A stretch of DNA of 64,000 nucleotides, from positions 6,417,872 through 6,481,871 of the forward strand of contig NC_037601.1 of NCBI RefSeq assembly GCF_003073045.1, in the 5' to 3' direction. The notes beneath the pieces are model-generated. The model was not told the origin of the DNA and searched no databases. It saw only the letters and a list, made by a program, of their open reading frames with translations. A program made the position numbers and the translations under genes. Shown here piece after piece: positions 13,501 to 25,189 of this stretch; position 1 is the first letter of the stretch, and the number at the start of each line of letters is the position of its first letter. This stretch comes from Pomacea canaliculata. Lineage: Eukaryota; Mollusca; Gastropoda; Architaenioglossa; Ampullariidae.

Positions 13501-16500
13501 ATAATTTTTTGTTGTCATTATTGTACGCCATTTTTTTTTAACTCTGACAACAATAAAGACTACCGTCAGCAAAGCATTTAAATGCTGCAAGCCATATACC
13601 TAAAGGAGGGGAGACAATGATGTTAAAATAGCACAGATTCTTATCTCAGTTGCGTCTGAAGAGTAAAAAATGCAGCCTTTCTGGTGTTGTACATACAACT
13701 GCTTAAAAAATATTTCCTGTGCTGTCGTATAGAAATGAAACTCATCACCAATGCATATTCATACCCTATGATATGGATCAATTGATTCAATGGAGATATA
13801 GCTATGAATACGTTCACATCCACAGGTGTAAACTGAATAGGGTGAGTGAACTTCCATTTGCCAATTGTTCCTTAGTTACTGAAGCAGCAAAAATTATGAT
13901 TTGTAAAAAAGGAGGTGACTAAGGTGAGGAAATTTGATAAAAACAAAACAATTATGCATATATGTAGTGTTAACATTTAGCTGTAGTACTTACATTAACA
14001 TTTAGCAATATAATAAAGAAATAAGCATGTTAAAACCAAATTAAAATGTTTATGGTTAATAAAACATACAGCTGAACATATGGTAAAAATTATGTACTCA
14101 TGAAAAATCAATAACTTAAAAGGACATTATATGCGGATATGTACAATTAACAGAACAGTGGCTGCTAAAATTCCCAACACAAAAATTCAGTTACGATGCT
14201 GTCAAGAAATTAATGCCAATACCTTGCTTATCCTTTAATCATTTAAAAATTACACAGAAAAATGAAAAAGCTAAAACCAAAAAAAGCTTCATTTCCTTGT
14301 GTTCTAAACACACAAGAAAAATAAAAAAGAGAACCTAAATTACAAAAGACAATAATTCTCTCAATAAACAGCACCATTTTTTTTCTTTAGGAGGGTTAAC
14401 AAAAATAAATACGAAATATATACATATATTTAAAAGAAGACTAAGTCTTCAAAATTATAAGGATGGCTGTTAAATAGATGTGACTGTACTTGTGTGTGAA
14501 TGGATGTACAAAATGCTGTTGAATGACTAGAGAGAGGAATATCACATTTACAGTATATAAAATCTGGCCTTACTTCACCAAATGCTAATGAGTATCTGAG
14601 CTCCATATTTACGATTGAACCAAGTTGGCAGTACTCTACAATCCAAGTTAGAACAAGATGGCAAAGCAAGATATATCTGACTTAGATTAATTAATGAATA
14701 CCAGGCTTTCAAACTGCTTCTTTAAATGTAAGGATACTTCTTGCACAATCATAAAAACAAATAGCACTGAGACAAAAATATTTCTGTGCGACTGCTTTCA
14801 AAGCCATGCTCATGAATTTAGGAAAAAAACCCTTTAAAGGATTTAGATCAAGCTTTATCCTAGATGTAGCATTTTCAAAAACCTCAGGAGAAAATCGTAT
14901 AAGAAACCTATAATGAGGTATCAAAAACCTATAATGAGGTACCAAAAGATTTTGTAATTCTCCTACACCATCCCCACCCTGCCATATTATTTAGTTTTTT
15001 TTTATAGAAGAAATGGACTTCAAAAGAATAAGCCAATAATTGCTGTTCTTCAAAAAAAATAAAATAAAATGTTAGATCAATGGAATGGAGTTTTTATGAA
15101 AATGTCAAACCTGAAAACAATCCAATATCTAAGAAAAGAAACATGTTTTAATAAACAGCTTATTTACATAGGAGAAAACAAGGTAAACAATATTTTTAGT
15201 ACTTGCTATTCCCCAATCAGTCTGGTACATGAATGATAGTCTAGCAAGAACAGAGACGTCTACCTGATATGTAGGGTCATGGTGTTGTAAACTCTCAGTT
15301 TACAGAATAATCTGTGGCCATGAACTGCAAATACTGAAGCTATCTGTAGCAGCTATAGTACCACTACTGGTTAATATTAGACATGCTACAAAATATACAA
15401 ACATCGTAAAAACATAAACAATTACACAAAGAAATCACTCCATTCACTGTTAAGACAATGAAAACATATTTATCAATTTATCAAAATGTGATAAGAATCT
15501 GTGCTGAAAAGATTCTAAAATACAATAGCTACAAAACTACAATGTATTTAAAGAATAACTTGTGACACCTTCCTGCATGCTAAAAATAATAAAATCTGTA
15601 TTAATTAAAAAAAAAGGTGAAAAGAGAAAAGGAGTCCCACAATCTTTCATTCATTGGGGAGTGAGGTTTTATCTCTATGGGTTCGTGTTCTTCTTTCCTT
15701 TGCAGAATTTTCCCCGACTTCTTTTAGCCCTTCCCACTCAATAACTGGGTCATCTGGGTAAAGTATGCTGCACCACACAAGTGTAAAACTGACCAGCATA
15801 TATGCGTTTGGCAATGGATGTTGCTCTAATTACTTGGATCTCCACTCCCTCATCAATGTAAAGACCCCCAAAACAAATGATGCAAAATGAAAATTTTCTT
15901 GCTGGGAATGTGAAGGGTACATAATCACTGTCAATGAAAAGCAGAACTGCATGAAAATAACCGAAAAAAATTTAAAACTGAGAATAAGTTGGTACTGATG
16001 ATGGCAATTCTAATGTTCCAAAGGTAAATGACAAAGAACTGCAAGACTTGTATTACAGCTTCTTACAGAGAAAAAAATTGGCATCAATGTACATGCAAGA
16101 GCTTTTCATTACTTAGAAACCTAGCTGCTACATAAAATGTGTTTTTGAGGACATGTAAGCCTATGTAACAAATGAAAACAAAATGGTAACTTTAATCAAC
16201 CACTTGATGAAAAGCAGCACTCTGAAACTCCTTGAGCCTGTGGCTCAGTAGAAGCTACTGCTGAAACTAATAATAAAATTTACTGCTCTCATTATTATTT
16301 CATCCTTAAAATGTGTCACAGACTTTATGCTTTTATGGGTGATTAAAACTGCATTTAGTCTGAACAAACATCAGATGTCTTATTGAAATAAACTGCTGCT
16401 AAGCAATGACAGCTCTTTGAACATTGCAGTTCAAATCACCCAACTCTCACAAATGTATACCAATCTAAATTTCAGATCATTTATCAGTACTTTTTTTTAA

Positions 16501-17155
16501 GATGCTCTTTTATTCCTCTAAAGATTTATTCAGATCTGCTTTGCCAGTTAAAAAGGTTAAAGTATCAACATACATCTATTCCTGAACCAAGTACTGAATT
16601 TGCAGAAGTAAACAAGTCTATCTACAGATGTGGAGAAAACATACATGAGCAATAATGATGATAATAAGGAGGTTAAAATTATTACAGCCACAGTGGTGGC
16701 AATTAGACCTCCGAATGGTATGTCCATTTTTGAGTATGACAGAGACTTGAAGATCAGTGGTGGATAAATAGGCAGGAGAAAGCCAGTTAAGGCAGAAAAC
16801 CCACAACCATGATGATGCAGTTTTCGATCCAGCAGCATAAGGTCTTTCAAGAATATTCTTTTAGCACAATACTGAAGGCATACAATCTTCTGAAAAAAAT
16901 AAGCTGTAACTCTTCATTCACCGCTCTAACCTTCATATCATTTAACTAGAGTTACATTTCTACAAAAGCAAAATGACAGCACCTCTGCGACAATTACCCA
17001 TCATGCCTTGTTTCTAATAAGCTGCTCAAATAGCAACATGTAACAAGCTTTCACGTCATATCAAAACTGAAAAGTTGCTAATGTACGCATTTCATATGAC
17101 TATCATAGGAAGCCGGAGACCATACAACAAAATAAGCCCCCTTTTCTGTCCAACT
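10560..17155 (-). other. Probable very long 3' UTR or downstream flank of the SOWAH gene
   Basis: From about 10560 the composition switches from mixed to strongly AT-rich, A-rich on the plus strand and so T-rich in the sense of the SOWAH gene. It stays that way up to that gene's stop codon. No recognisable coding exon or transposon was found in 6.6 kb, in contrast to the repeat-rich DNA to the left. A minus-strand AATAAA is present at 10626-10631, close to the composition switch, and others occur further in. The simplest reading is a long 3' UTR with several possible poly(A) sites. Small oddities include a 22-bp direct duplication at 14900-14945. That the whole stretch is transcribed is inference. 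Confidence 0.4.
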
Positions 17156-17376
17156 TCACACTTGAGACGCAGAAGCTTGTGATTCTGTCATTGAAAGATG
17201 TATGATGCCACTGGTACGTGTCCTGGGCACAGAGGCAGCCTGTGTAGGAGTTATGATCAGGTCACCACTAGATCCACAAAAGGAAATGAACTTACGCTGA
17301 GCCTGAGAAGATGCAGAGTTTTTCAAGTACTGTTTAGGCTTTTTGCCGCTGTAGTCTCGGATGTTAACATCAGCTT
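17156..17376 (-). CDS. SOWAH exon 14 (last coding exon)
   Basis: 221 nt after a TTCCATAG acceptor, ending with the stop codon. It begins ADVNIRDYSGKKPKQYLK, the most diagnostic SOWAH segment, and continues with a Ser/Thr-rich tail ending SQASASQV. Confidence 0.85.
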
Positions 17377-20300
17377 CTATGGAACAGAAAGGAAAAAAAA
17401 AAATATTAAGAATGGGGAGGTTAAAAGATGACACTAGGTGTAAGGTGATGTGAAAGACTGCTTAGTGAATGGGGGCAAAATTTAAATTAAAATCAGGAAA
17501 AAACTAAAAAAACTCACTGTATGTATTAACTAGAAGGTCAATGACGTCTTCATGTCCATGAATGGCTGCCAGATGAAGAGGAGTATAACCCTGAAAAAGA
17601 AAGTTGGCAATGGGATTGTTTCAACTCCATTCAGGTACGGTCAAAGTGGTTAATACTTAATTTGCTCTTTACACAAGTGGTTTTTTAAGGCAAAGTATAT
17701 GTTGATGCTTCTTTGTGAAATGAGTGTATATTTCAGTCAGTAGTACTATTGTCCTTACAGCTTTAAGAAATAGTTTTTTTCAAGGTATCAGTTTATTTTC
17801 CAGACAAAAGGGACAACTTGTAACTGATAGCTCTATATCTGAACAAAATAAATGGTTGAATTCAATTTTAGCATGTCTCCTCTCATATAAAATTACTTTA
17901 CTGAAGAATAAATGAAAATGTATAAAGTATACAGAGAAGTATGCGCATGATATTAATATTTTTATTAAAGATAAGTAGCTTCATACACAAACCACTACTT
18001 TTTCCACCTATAATTTGGGCTGCTATTGACTCTTCATTAGTATGGAAGTGAAACACCATACTCTATGTAAATCCAAACTTACATGTACATGCTGGAAATG
18101 TCATAAATTTTTTAGTCATTTATAATAATTAGCCATTGCAATATTTTTTCTTAGCGACAAGAGGCAAAAATCACATCTCAAGCTAGTTAACTCATCACTA
18201 TGTAACAGTTGTTTACATTTACAAAGAAATGCATAAAACATTAAACCTACCCCCTGATGTCCATGATGGTAGATATAAGGTCAAGCAGGAGAGGAAAAAA
18301 AAACAAAACCCAGTTAATATATTTCATAATAATAATCTATAACATTTGTTGAAGAAATACTGATAGAAAATAAACAACATCTAATTAACTGCACAAAACA
18401 TGTAACAAACTTATTATAAAGTTACTCTAAATATCTCAAGCAATTTGAAGATAATCAGAATCTAAATCCCCTAAATCTCTGAGACTAGCAAAGTAAATAA
18501 TTACCATATTAACAAAAGAATCTGTAACCAAAATAATTATTAAAAATTATATTACACAAGAAAATTAATGGGTAATACAAGAATAAACACCAAATATAAA
18601 AATAATATATTGAGAAATACAAAACATAGAACAATGTTTCATCTATTATATAACACACGTATAATACAACAGTTTTAAATATGTCTAGTAATACTCACAT
18701 ACTATGAAGAAATGTGTCGGATACAGCATACACATGAAACAAAAGCAAAAATATGATGGTACTAGGGAGTTTTAACGAAGAAAGTAAAAATAAAAACATG
18801 CATAGTTCTTCAAGTATTCATCATTACAAATTTAGGGCAAGCAGGTACAGGAACAGATATACAGCTGCAATCAATAGTTTGCCTTGTGGCAAATTAATCA
18901 CTCACAGATCTCTGGTTGACATTGACACCAATCTTGTTGGCAAGAAGCTTGACAACATCTGAGTTGCCTGCTTTTGCAGCCCAGTGAAGAGCAGTCTGAA
19001 AAATCAAAATATACATCAACAAAGACTATGTGAATATGTTTATTGCCTATAATCAGTTTTATTTTCCGACCTCCAATTAAAAAATCTTAATGGTACTAAT
19101 AACCAATTAGTCATAAGATGAAAATACAAAAAGCAAATATTTACATATTTCAAAAATATTTCAGACTTTAAAAAATTTTTATCTTTAATTTTTGCTTTTT
19201 AATTATTTTAAACCATTATGATCATAGTTAATTTCACCAAGAGTGCAAATGTCGGTATGAAACTTCACCATAAAGAAACTTTAATTATGGCAGAAGAATG
19301 GTAGTTCCCCCTCACTCTTCCCAACCCACATCATACATTAACCTCCATAACACAGAAAGTGCAGTAAAAAAACAGTTACTTTCTCTCTCTTAAAAACATT
19401 TTAAAAACAACAACAAAAAAAAAAAAAAAAAAAACAACAACAAAAAACAAAAACCAAAGGCAATGATTAAGTCAGCTTTAGTAAGAAAAGTGTTATTCTT
19501 GCATAGGATACTTACATACTTCATTTTGGCATCATGGAGAGATGACAGATAGGTGAATCACAGAGTGTAAGCAAACAGAAAAAAAGGTCAGTTAGGAATT
19601 AAAACTTTTAAAGAAAATTTGAACCTGGTACTGAATTTGTAAAATTAACAACTCCTTATGACACAATTTCATAATTTTAAAAAAGTGAGAATAATTATCA
19701 CAATTTTGAATATAACTAGCTCTCTCTCACACACACACTGCCCTTCCTTATAAAAAGAAATAATGCACAATCACATAATAAATAAATTAAAAAATATTTA
19801 AAATACCAAATAATTCTATCTCTCTCTCACACACAAACTGTCCCATAGTATTTCAAAATTCAAAACATCAAATTTCCTCTTCCTAAGATGAAAAATATGC
19901 TACTTCTGTAACACTTATGTAACATTCACCTACATGGTAAATAAATTTGGTGTAAAATATACTTACCCCCTGAATAAAGAGTTGATCAGTATTGGGACAA
20001 ACAAAAAAGAAGACAAAGTGTCAACAAACGTCTCACTTTCTTAAAGATTTATACATTACAACAAAGAAATAGATTTAAAAAAATGATTTTGCATGTACAA
20101 TAAAAACATTCCATCTGTACCCCTTGCAAAGTAATTTTGATAAAAATCCTACTCTTGGACGAAAAAAAATAACTGATAAGAAATTCAAATTTAGGACCAA
20201 GAAGTACACAGTCTCCAACAGATAAAAAAATTCCCAATATATTACATATTTATTTCAGCAATGTGATCTACTGAACTTACTAAAATGCTTCATATTATTA

Positions 20301-23300
20301 CTTACTCTTTAACTTACGTTCCATTACAGTCATGATAACATCATGGCATCAATATGCAACCAACTGTTAAGTCAGACTTATCTATTAAAAAATTATGGTA
20401 TGTAAAAAAGGACTCAAAATATATATATATAACATGCTGAAAATAACTGACAGCTGAAAAAGGCATGTAAGGATCATAAGCCTATCTAAAAATATAAAAA
20501 ATATACTGAAAATATCAACTTATGCGATTTTGAAAAACTGTGAAATAAATAATTATTCTTGATAATTTTAACTGTTAAAAGGTAAAAGACATCTTTAAAG
20601 AAAGTAACAAAAAAACAAGTGAAGCATAAAATTTACAGAAGGTGAAGAGAATGTTGTTACCAGAAAAGATGCACTTACGTTTGAAAGGTTCTGAAACAGA
20701 AAATTGGTTTCGTTCTTCAAAACAGCCCCATAAATATCTACTTACTATGCCCTGCGCAGTACTTTAATACCAGATCTTATGTTGCAAAAGAAGACAAAAG
20801 AACTTAAGTTTGGACATCTTTGAGAATTGTGCTATTTGCATTTAAAAAAAAACTATTCAAGTCAAAAAGAACAAAGACTTTAAAGAATTCCACTATTTAA
20901 AAGCAAATTCTATAATAATAATAATAATAATAATTATTATTATTCAAAGAACTTTTCCTAATAAGGATGGCAATGGTATTTATAAAGGAAAAATACAAAC
21001 CCACAAAACTCTCTTTGTTTGACATATATATAGATTTTAGGAATACCAAAAGTTAAACAGCAACACTGAAACAAAAAATACACTCATCACACCCAATCAT
21101 CATTGCCTGCAGCCAACCTGCAGGTGATCCAAAACATAGCTCCCACACAGATAACTGACATAAAATATAAATAAAACAAAATAAAAAAGTGCAAAGTGAG
21201 GTATTATTAAGGAGAATACTGATTGTGTTGTGAGTGCTTGCCATGTTCTTATTTTTTGAGATACCTTCACTTTTGCCAAATTTGGCTTTCTTGACAGAAG
21301 TCTGTGCATATCAAGGTAGTTAGCGGTTGAGCACACAACCATCCATTCCTTCTCTTCTGCAGACAGCTGAAAACATACCAACATCACAACCATGTATGTG
21401 AAATCTACTCAGTATTTTCCTAAAATTTCAAATACTACTTCCTCTATTTTTGATTTCTGTTTTTTTTTGCCAGGTTTTAGATGTCTCAGTTAGTAATGTG
21501 ATCATTGTTTGAGCGAGACATTTTGAGTACGTGTTGAACTAATTCTTATTATTCTTCATATCTGGCTGACTACTCATTAGGAACAACAACAAAAAAAACT
21601 TCTATTAGTACAATATGTAGAATTATAAATGTAGAATTATAGAATTATAATGCATAATCCTTGGATGAGATGAGATTTTTATTTTACTTTAACATGCATT
21701 TTTTTTATGCAGAGAGTGCTGTAACATTCCTCTTTATAATTAAAAAAATTAGATAAGGCCTGCAAGAGTGATATAAAGTTGCCTTTGTTCAGAGTGAAAG
21801 AATGCGCTAATGTCAGGACAACTTAGTGAGGATCTGTGATATTCACCAGCATTTGAAGTGCATTGCAAAAATACTTTATATAAAAATCACAGATATCTAA
21901 TTACTATGATTTATTATTAAAAAAGTGAATATATTATATGCATCATTTTGCCACTTAGAGTTTTGCTTTCTGTTTTAATATATACCAGCAAAATTCAACA
22001 GAGAAAAGATCAAAAGATCTCTTTTAAGCTGTTCATATCATGATAAATAATTGTTTTAAGCAGCTTCGAACTAAAAGATTTTATAATATCTTAAATGTGC
22101 ATCTTCTGACAATTGTAAATGTATGGTTTTGTATGACTCCTAAAACTTCTATAATCATAACTGTAACAAAAGTTACAGAATTGCATCTCACCGTGACAAA
22201 TGAAGATCCACCAGATGTATGTGATTCCTCGTCATCATCTCTCTGTGCCACCTATAATTTGATTACTCTGAGTAAATTGAGCATGCAAGACTAATTCCAC
22301 AAATGAAACATGCTTAGAGAATATGGGTAGAAAGATAGGCAGATATGCACACATAGGCAATCCAATATTCTAAAAAACCACAATTACAACCATCACATTT
22401 TGTTTCTTTTCCATCCTCCCCATTCCAGATCAGATTGCATTGGAAGAAACTGTGATTTTTCCTTGTGGTAGAGTTTACAGTTATGATCAACAATTTATAT
22501 AAGATTATATATGGAAAATAATCATCAATAATAAAGCAATAACTTCTTAAATGTATCAAATTTCAAATTCTAGGTGTTTATATGACCAAATGCATGTACT
22601 AGGTAAGCACTTAAAAACAGTGTTTTCCACAGAGATGTAAACAAATTCTGCACTGTTAGCCTTATTTTCAAATCTCATGGTTCCAGTTCGGGAATCTGAA
22701 AGGACAAATAACTCAGTGAACCTTTTTCCTTTGGGGAGCACGAGACTGCTGAAGTTCTGCATCAGAGCTCATTTTGTTGAGGTGCAGAGCTCTTTCTTTT
22801 ACACTTTGTATGGAAACATTGGCCTCGTCCTCCCCTGAACCAGACACACTCTCTCCTACAGAAGCTGGCACTGATGAAGAAGAACCCTGAGAACCCTTAA
22901 GAAAAGATAAATAACGGAATATTATTTCTGGAATGAGCTGCCATAAAATATTTGAATAATATCAAAACCACAATGAAAGTAATGGTTCTTTAAAAATTCT
23001 GTGTTGTATAATGCATCAGCATAGCGAATCAGTGCAAGATGATTTTGTAAGGAACTTCATGAAAAAAACAAGAAACACGTACGGTTGAAGCTAGGGATGC
23101 TGAAGAAGCATTTGATCCTGATTTCAAACCAACATTCCTAGTGGTACTCTTCAGCTTTACTTCAAGACTATCATCGCTGTAAACCTTTGACATGTGACCT
23201 CCATCTGGCATGTCCTCTTTGGAAGGAATAGTGTCTCGAGGTTCCGACTGTGCTCTTGAGCTATCTCCAAGGACAACAGGTCTGTCTCTCTTTGGGGTTT

Positions 23301-24558
23301 CATCGTATTGTGCATGCAGCTCTTGAAGATTGCTGGTCTGAGACTGAAGCCCATCTCCAGATGCAAGTGATTCTGCTTTAGTAACAGAGGGTGTGCTGGA
23401 AGCTAGAGATAAAGATGTTGAAGACCCACTGTCTGCTCGATACTTCTTTTTCAGAACCAGTACCTTTTCACCCTGTGGTACAAATGGAAACATGTAATGG
23501 TGGATACTAGAAAGATTACAGTGCTATGACTGAGTATGCTTAAAGCATTATACTCACAGCATAAACCATCTATTAAACTCTGCTCTTGAAAAAGCTGTTT
23601 CACCCAACTGAACCCTACAGATAAGCAGTATTTGATGGCCTTAAAAGATAAATGCCCCTTTATCATGAAAAAGGAATGCTAAATACAATCATAAATGCAA
23701 TGAAATATTCTCTGCATAACCATTTATCTCTGTCATGGAAAGTAGCTTAAAAACAACAAATATTTGTAAATCTTCAATCTGCTTTGTAAGGGTTTCAAAA
23801 TTCTGTGACAGATACTTGTATATTTTTGATCTGCTTTGTATGGGTGGCAACAGATCAAAAGATTGGGCTAGGTCCCCTAGGTACTTGATTGGTACTCTCT
23901 TTGATTTCTTCTTATTCATGTCTTTATTAATTTTATCTAAACCAGATGACACGAAGGCCAAACTTACCTCTTCAACTTTTATTGTTGCAAGTTCATTGAC
24001 AAAGTCTTTAAATTTCTCCCTATTCACAACTGTAAAAAAATGACAATGGTTAAATGACATTTCTAAAAGACAAATGCTTAATGAAATAAAAAAATTGTAC
24101 TAAAATTGACCTGAACTGTAATTTTTTTTAAAAGTTTGTATTTATATTTTATGATACATTGTTCTCAGCACCACAACACTACTTAGTCCAATGATGATCG
24201 TTAATGTAAACCCACATTTTTGTTCGTTTTGGACTGATGAGATTAGAATAGCTACACACATGTAGGATCGCGCATAATAATTTGTCGAATAAGAAGGAGT
24301 GAGTAAGATTAATAAATACGTAGTTTGTTTCTTCAGAATGCGGAAGAGATTAAGAAAAATCGTCTGCAACAATAATATGCTTGTTTTAACAGACTAGAAC
24401 CTGTTGTAAAAATAAAAATCTAAAAATTTGTACAAACCTTTGTCCACAGGATCATTTAAAAAGCTTTTAAAGTGTGTAACTAGCTCGTGATTTCTAATTC
24501 TGCCTCCGTTTCGTAATATACAGTCTTTCACAGAACCAAGGCTAAAATTTATCGCCAT
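17156..24558 (-). CDS. Sosondowah-family (SOWAH) ankyrin-repeat protein, 14 coding exons
   Basis: Joining the minus-strand exons gives 438 aa in an unbroken frame. Residues 1-72 match the SOWAH N-terminal winged-helix domain (RNGGRIRNHELVTHFKSFL, then NREKFKDFVNELATIK and GEKVLVLKKKY). A Ser/Thr-rich disordered middle follows (about 73-269, including SVKERALHLNKM). Then come LSAEEKEWM and the ankyrin region with TALHWAAKAG and GYTPLHLAAIHGH, ending in the family signature ADVNIRDYSGKKPKQYL. Known vertebrate SOWAH proteins are roughly 315-790 aa, so the length is normal. The start at 24556-24558 begins the conserved domain directly. Family members are poorly characterised and are thought to be scaffolds; no enzymatic motif is present. 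The oddest feature is that two short gaps in the ankyrin region are filled exactly by one 12-nt and four 3-nt exons. A degenerate LINE in the same orientation lies just upstream. Confidence 0.85.
17518..17590 (-). CDS. SOWAH exon 13
   Basis: 73 nt, with acceptor CTTTTTCAG and donor GTGAGT. It encodes GYTPLHLAAIHGHEDVIDLL, then VNTY plus one base: the second ankyrin repeat, close to the family consensus. Confidence 0.85.
18251..18253 (-). CDS. SOWAH exon 12, candidate 3-nt microexon (Gly)
   Basis: ATGGACATCAG is followed by GGG and then GTAGGT. The codon supplies the first glycine of GGYTPLH. The donor is slightly off consensus. Confidence 0.55.
18699..18701 (-). CDS. SOWAH exon 11, candidate 3-nt microexon (Tyr)
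   Basis: TTTCTTCATAG is followed by TAT and then GTGAGT. The codon fills the x of the family's R(S/T)xGGYTxLHLAA. Without it and the next microexon the repeat would be two residues short. Confidence 0.55.
18906..18995 (-). CDS. SOWAH exon 10
   Basis: 90 nt in phase 0, with acceptor ATTTTTCAG and donor GTGAGT. It encodes TALHWAAKAGNSDVVKLLAN, then KIGVNVNQRS, the body of the first clear ankyrin repeat. Confidence 0.85.
19516..19518 (-). CDS. SOWAH exon 9, candidate 3-nt microexon (Tyr)
   Basis: AAATGAAG is followed by TAT and then GTAAGT. The codon supplies the aromatic residue before TALHWAAK. There is a pyrimidine-rich tract further upstream, but the bases next to the AG are A-rich, so this acceptor is the weakest of the series. 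Confidence 0.5.
19967..19969 (-). CDS. SOWAH exon 8, candidate 3-nt microexon (Gly)
   Basis: AACTCTTTATTCAG is followed by GGG and then GTAAGT. The single codon supplies the conserved glycine of DFxxG(F/Y)TxLHWAA. Phase 0 on both sides. Confidence 0.6.
20679..20690 (-). CDS. SOWAH exon 7, 12-nt microexon
   Basis: A strong acceptor (TTTTCTGTTTCAG) and a strong donor (GTAAGT) enclose only 12 bases, AACCTTTCAAAC, read as NLSN. This occupies the place of DFxx in the family's K-DFxxG(F/Y)-TxLHWAAK sequence, with conservative N for D and L for F. Confidence 0.7.
20913..20945. repeat. AAT/ATT microsatellite forming a palindrome
   Basis: A run of AAT units passes directly into ATT units within a SOWAH intron, giving a self-complementary simple repeat of about 32 bases. 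Confidence 0.8.
21265..21366 (-). CDS. SOWAH exon 6
   Basis: 102 nt in phase 0, with acceptor TGTTTTCAG and donor GTATCT. It encodes LSAEEKEWMVVCSTANYLD, then MHRLLSRKPNLAKVK, matching the family's LxPxExEWM...LLxxxPxLA start of the ankyrin region. Confidence 0.85.
22192..22251 (-). CDS. SOWAH exon 5
   Basis: 60 nt in phase 0, with acceptor AAATTATAG and donor GTGAGA. It encodes VAQRDDDEESHTSGGSSFVT, an acidic Ser/Thr linker immediately before the LSAEEKEWM block. Confidence 0.75.
22722..22895 (-). CDS. SOWAH exon 4
   Basis: 174 nt in phase 0 at both ends, with acceptor TTTTCTTAAG and a weak donor GTTCAC. It encodes a serine-rich acidic stretch, then SVKERALHLNKMSSDAELQQ, a segment typical of the family's linker. 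The weak donor is the least certain junction among the larger exons. Confidence 0.75.
23083..23472 (-). CDS. SOWAH exon 3
   Basis: 390 nt in phase 0 at both ends, with acceptor GTACCACAG and donor GTACGT. It begins GEKVLVLKKKYR, completing the conserved N-terminal domain. The rest is a low-complexity Ser/Thr/Asp-rich linker without recognisable domains. Confidence 0.85.
23968..24029 (-). CDS. SOWAH exon 2
   Basis: 62 nt after a TTTTTTTACAG acceptor, with a GTAAGT donor. With the leftover base of exon 1 it encodes VVNREKFKDFVNELATIKVEE, the second helix part of the N-terminal domain, and ends in phase 0. The frame stays open for about 90 codons past the donor (see findings). Confidence 0.85.
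24438..24558 (-). CDS. SOWAH exon 1 (start codon)
   Basis: 121 nt, encoding 40 residues plus one base: MAINFSLGSVKDCILRN and on to FLNDPVDK. The donor is GTTTGT. It holds the first half of the SOWAH winged-helix domain, so the ATG is well placed. Confidence 0.85.
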
Positions 24559-24599
24559 TTTCTCTTTAAGAAAGGGCGGACTACTGGTCAGAGTAGAAT

Positions 24600-25141
24600 C
24601 AGAGTTTTCTCCCTTGTCTGCTGGTGCACATAGGAGAATAACAATAATACGAACTTACAACGCATCACGACCAAGACAGATCGCACTCTCTGCGCAGAAC
24701 AATAACGATAAATGAAAGATGATAGCCAGTGGACAGTGAGGTACGTATAGACACACTGAACAACATAAAGATGAGGTACAAGAGTAGAACGTAAAGCGAT
24801 GGATGAAGGTATGAAGTACAAACAGCGTAAGATGGATATCAGTCGTTACATGACGGTTAGCATGAAAGCATTGTCAGGGAGTTAAGAATAGTAATTCAGG
24901 GATGGTACTTTGTGAACAGATATGTTTTCAGAGAGGGTTTGAATGTAGCCTTGTAGTCCGAGTGGCGAATGTGATGTGGAAGAGAGTTCCACTGCTTATA
25001 GCAGCAACGGAGGGAGGACGTCTGCTGTCTGTATGTGACTGTCGTTGTGGGAGGGAGGATAGAATGCAGGAGCCTGGTGAGGAGCAAAGGTTTCGCTTTA
25101 TTAACGAGAGGTAAAATGAGCAAGAAGATGCTTTTTTTCAT
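24600..25141 (-). mobile_element. LINE 3' end fragment next to SOWAH exon 1
   Basis: On the minus strand 25141-24896 encodes about 80 residues containing QWNSLPHHIRHSDYKATFKP and SLKTYLF. This is the C-terminal signature of non-LTR retrotransposon ORF2, followed by a stop and a likely 3' UTR. The fragment runs in the same direction as SOWAH and stops roughly 40 bases upstream of its start codon, so LINE-derived sequence may contribute to the SOWAH promoter or 5' UTR. The left boundary is uncertain. Confidence 0.6.
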
Positions 25142-25189
25142 TTAGCCCTCACCTCTTACGGTGAAAGAATAAAGTAAGTAATTAAAGTA

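Noticed and set aside
20300-20345. A further SOWAH microexon near a GTAAGT-like site at about 20315-20320
   Set aside because: No AG acceptor precedes it within a usable distance, and the protein alignment has no gap left to fill.
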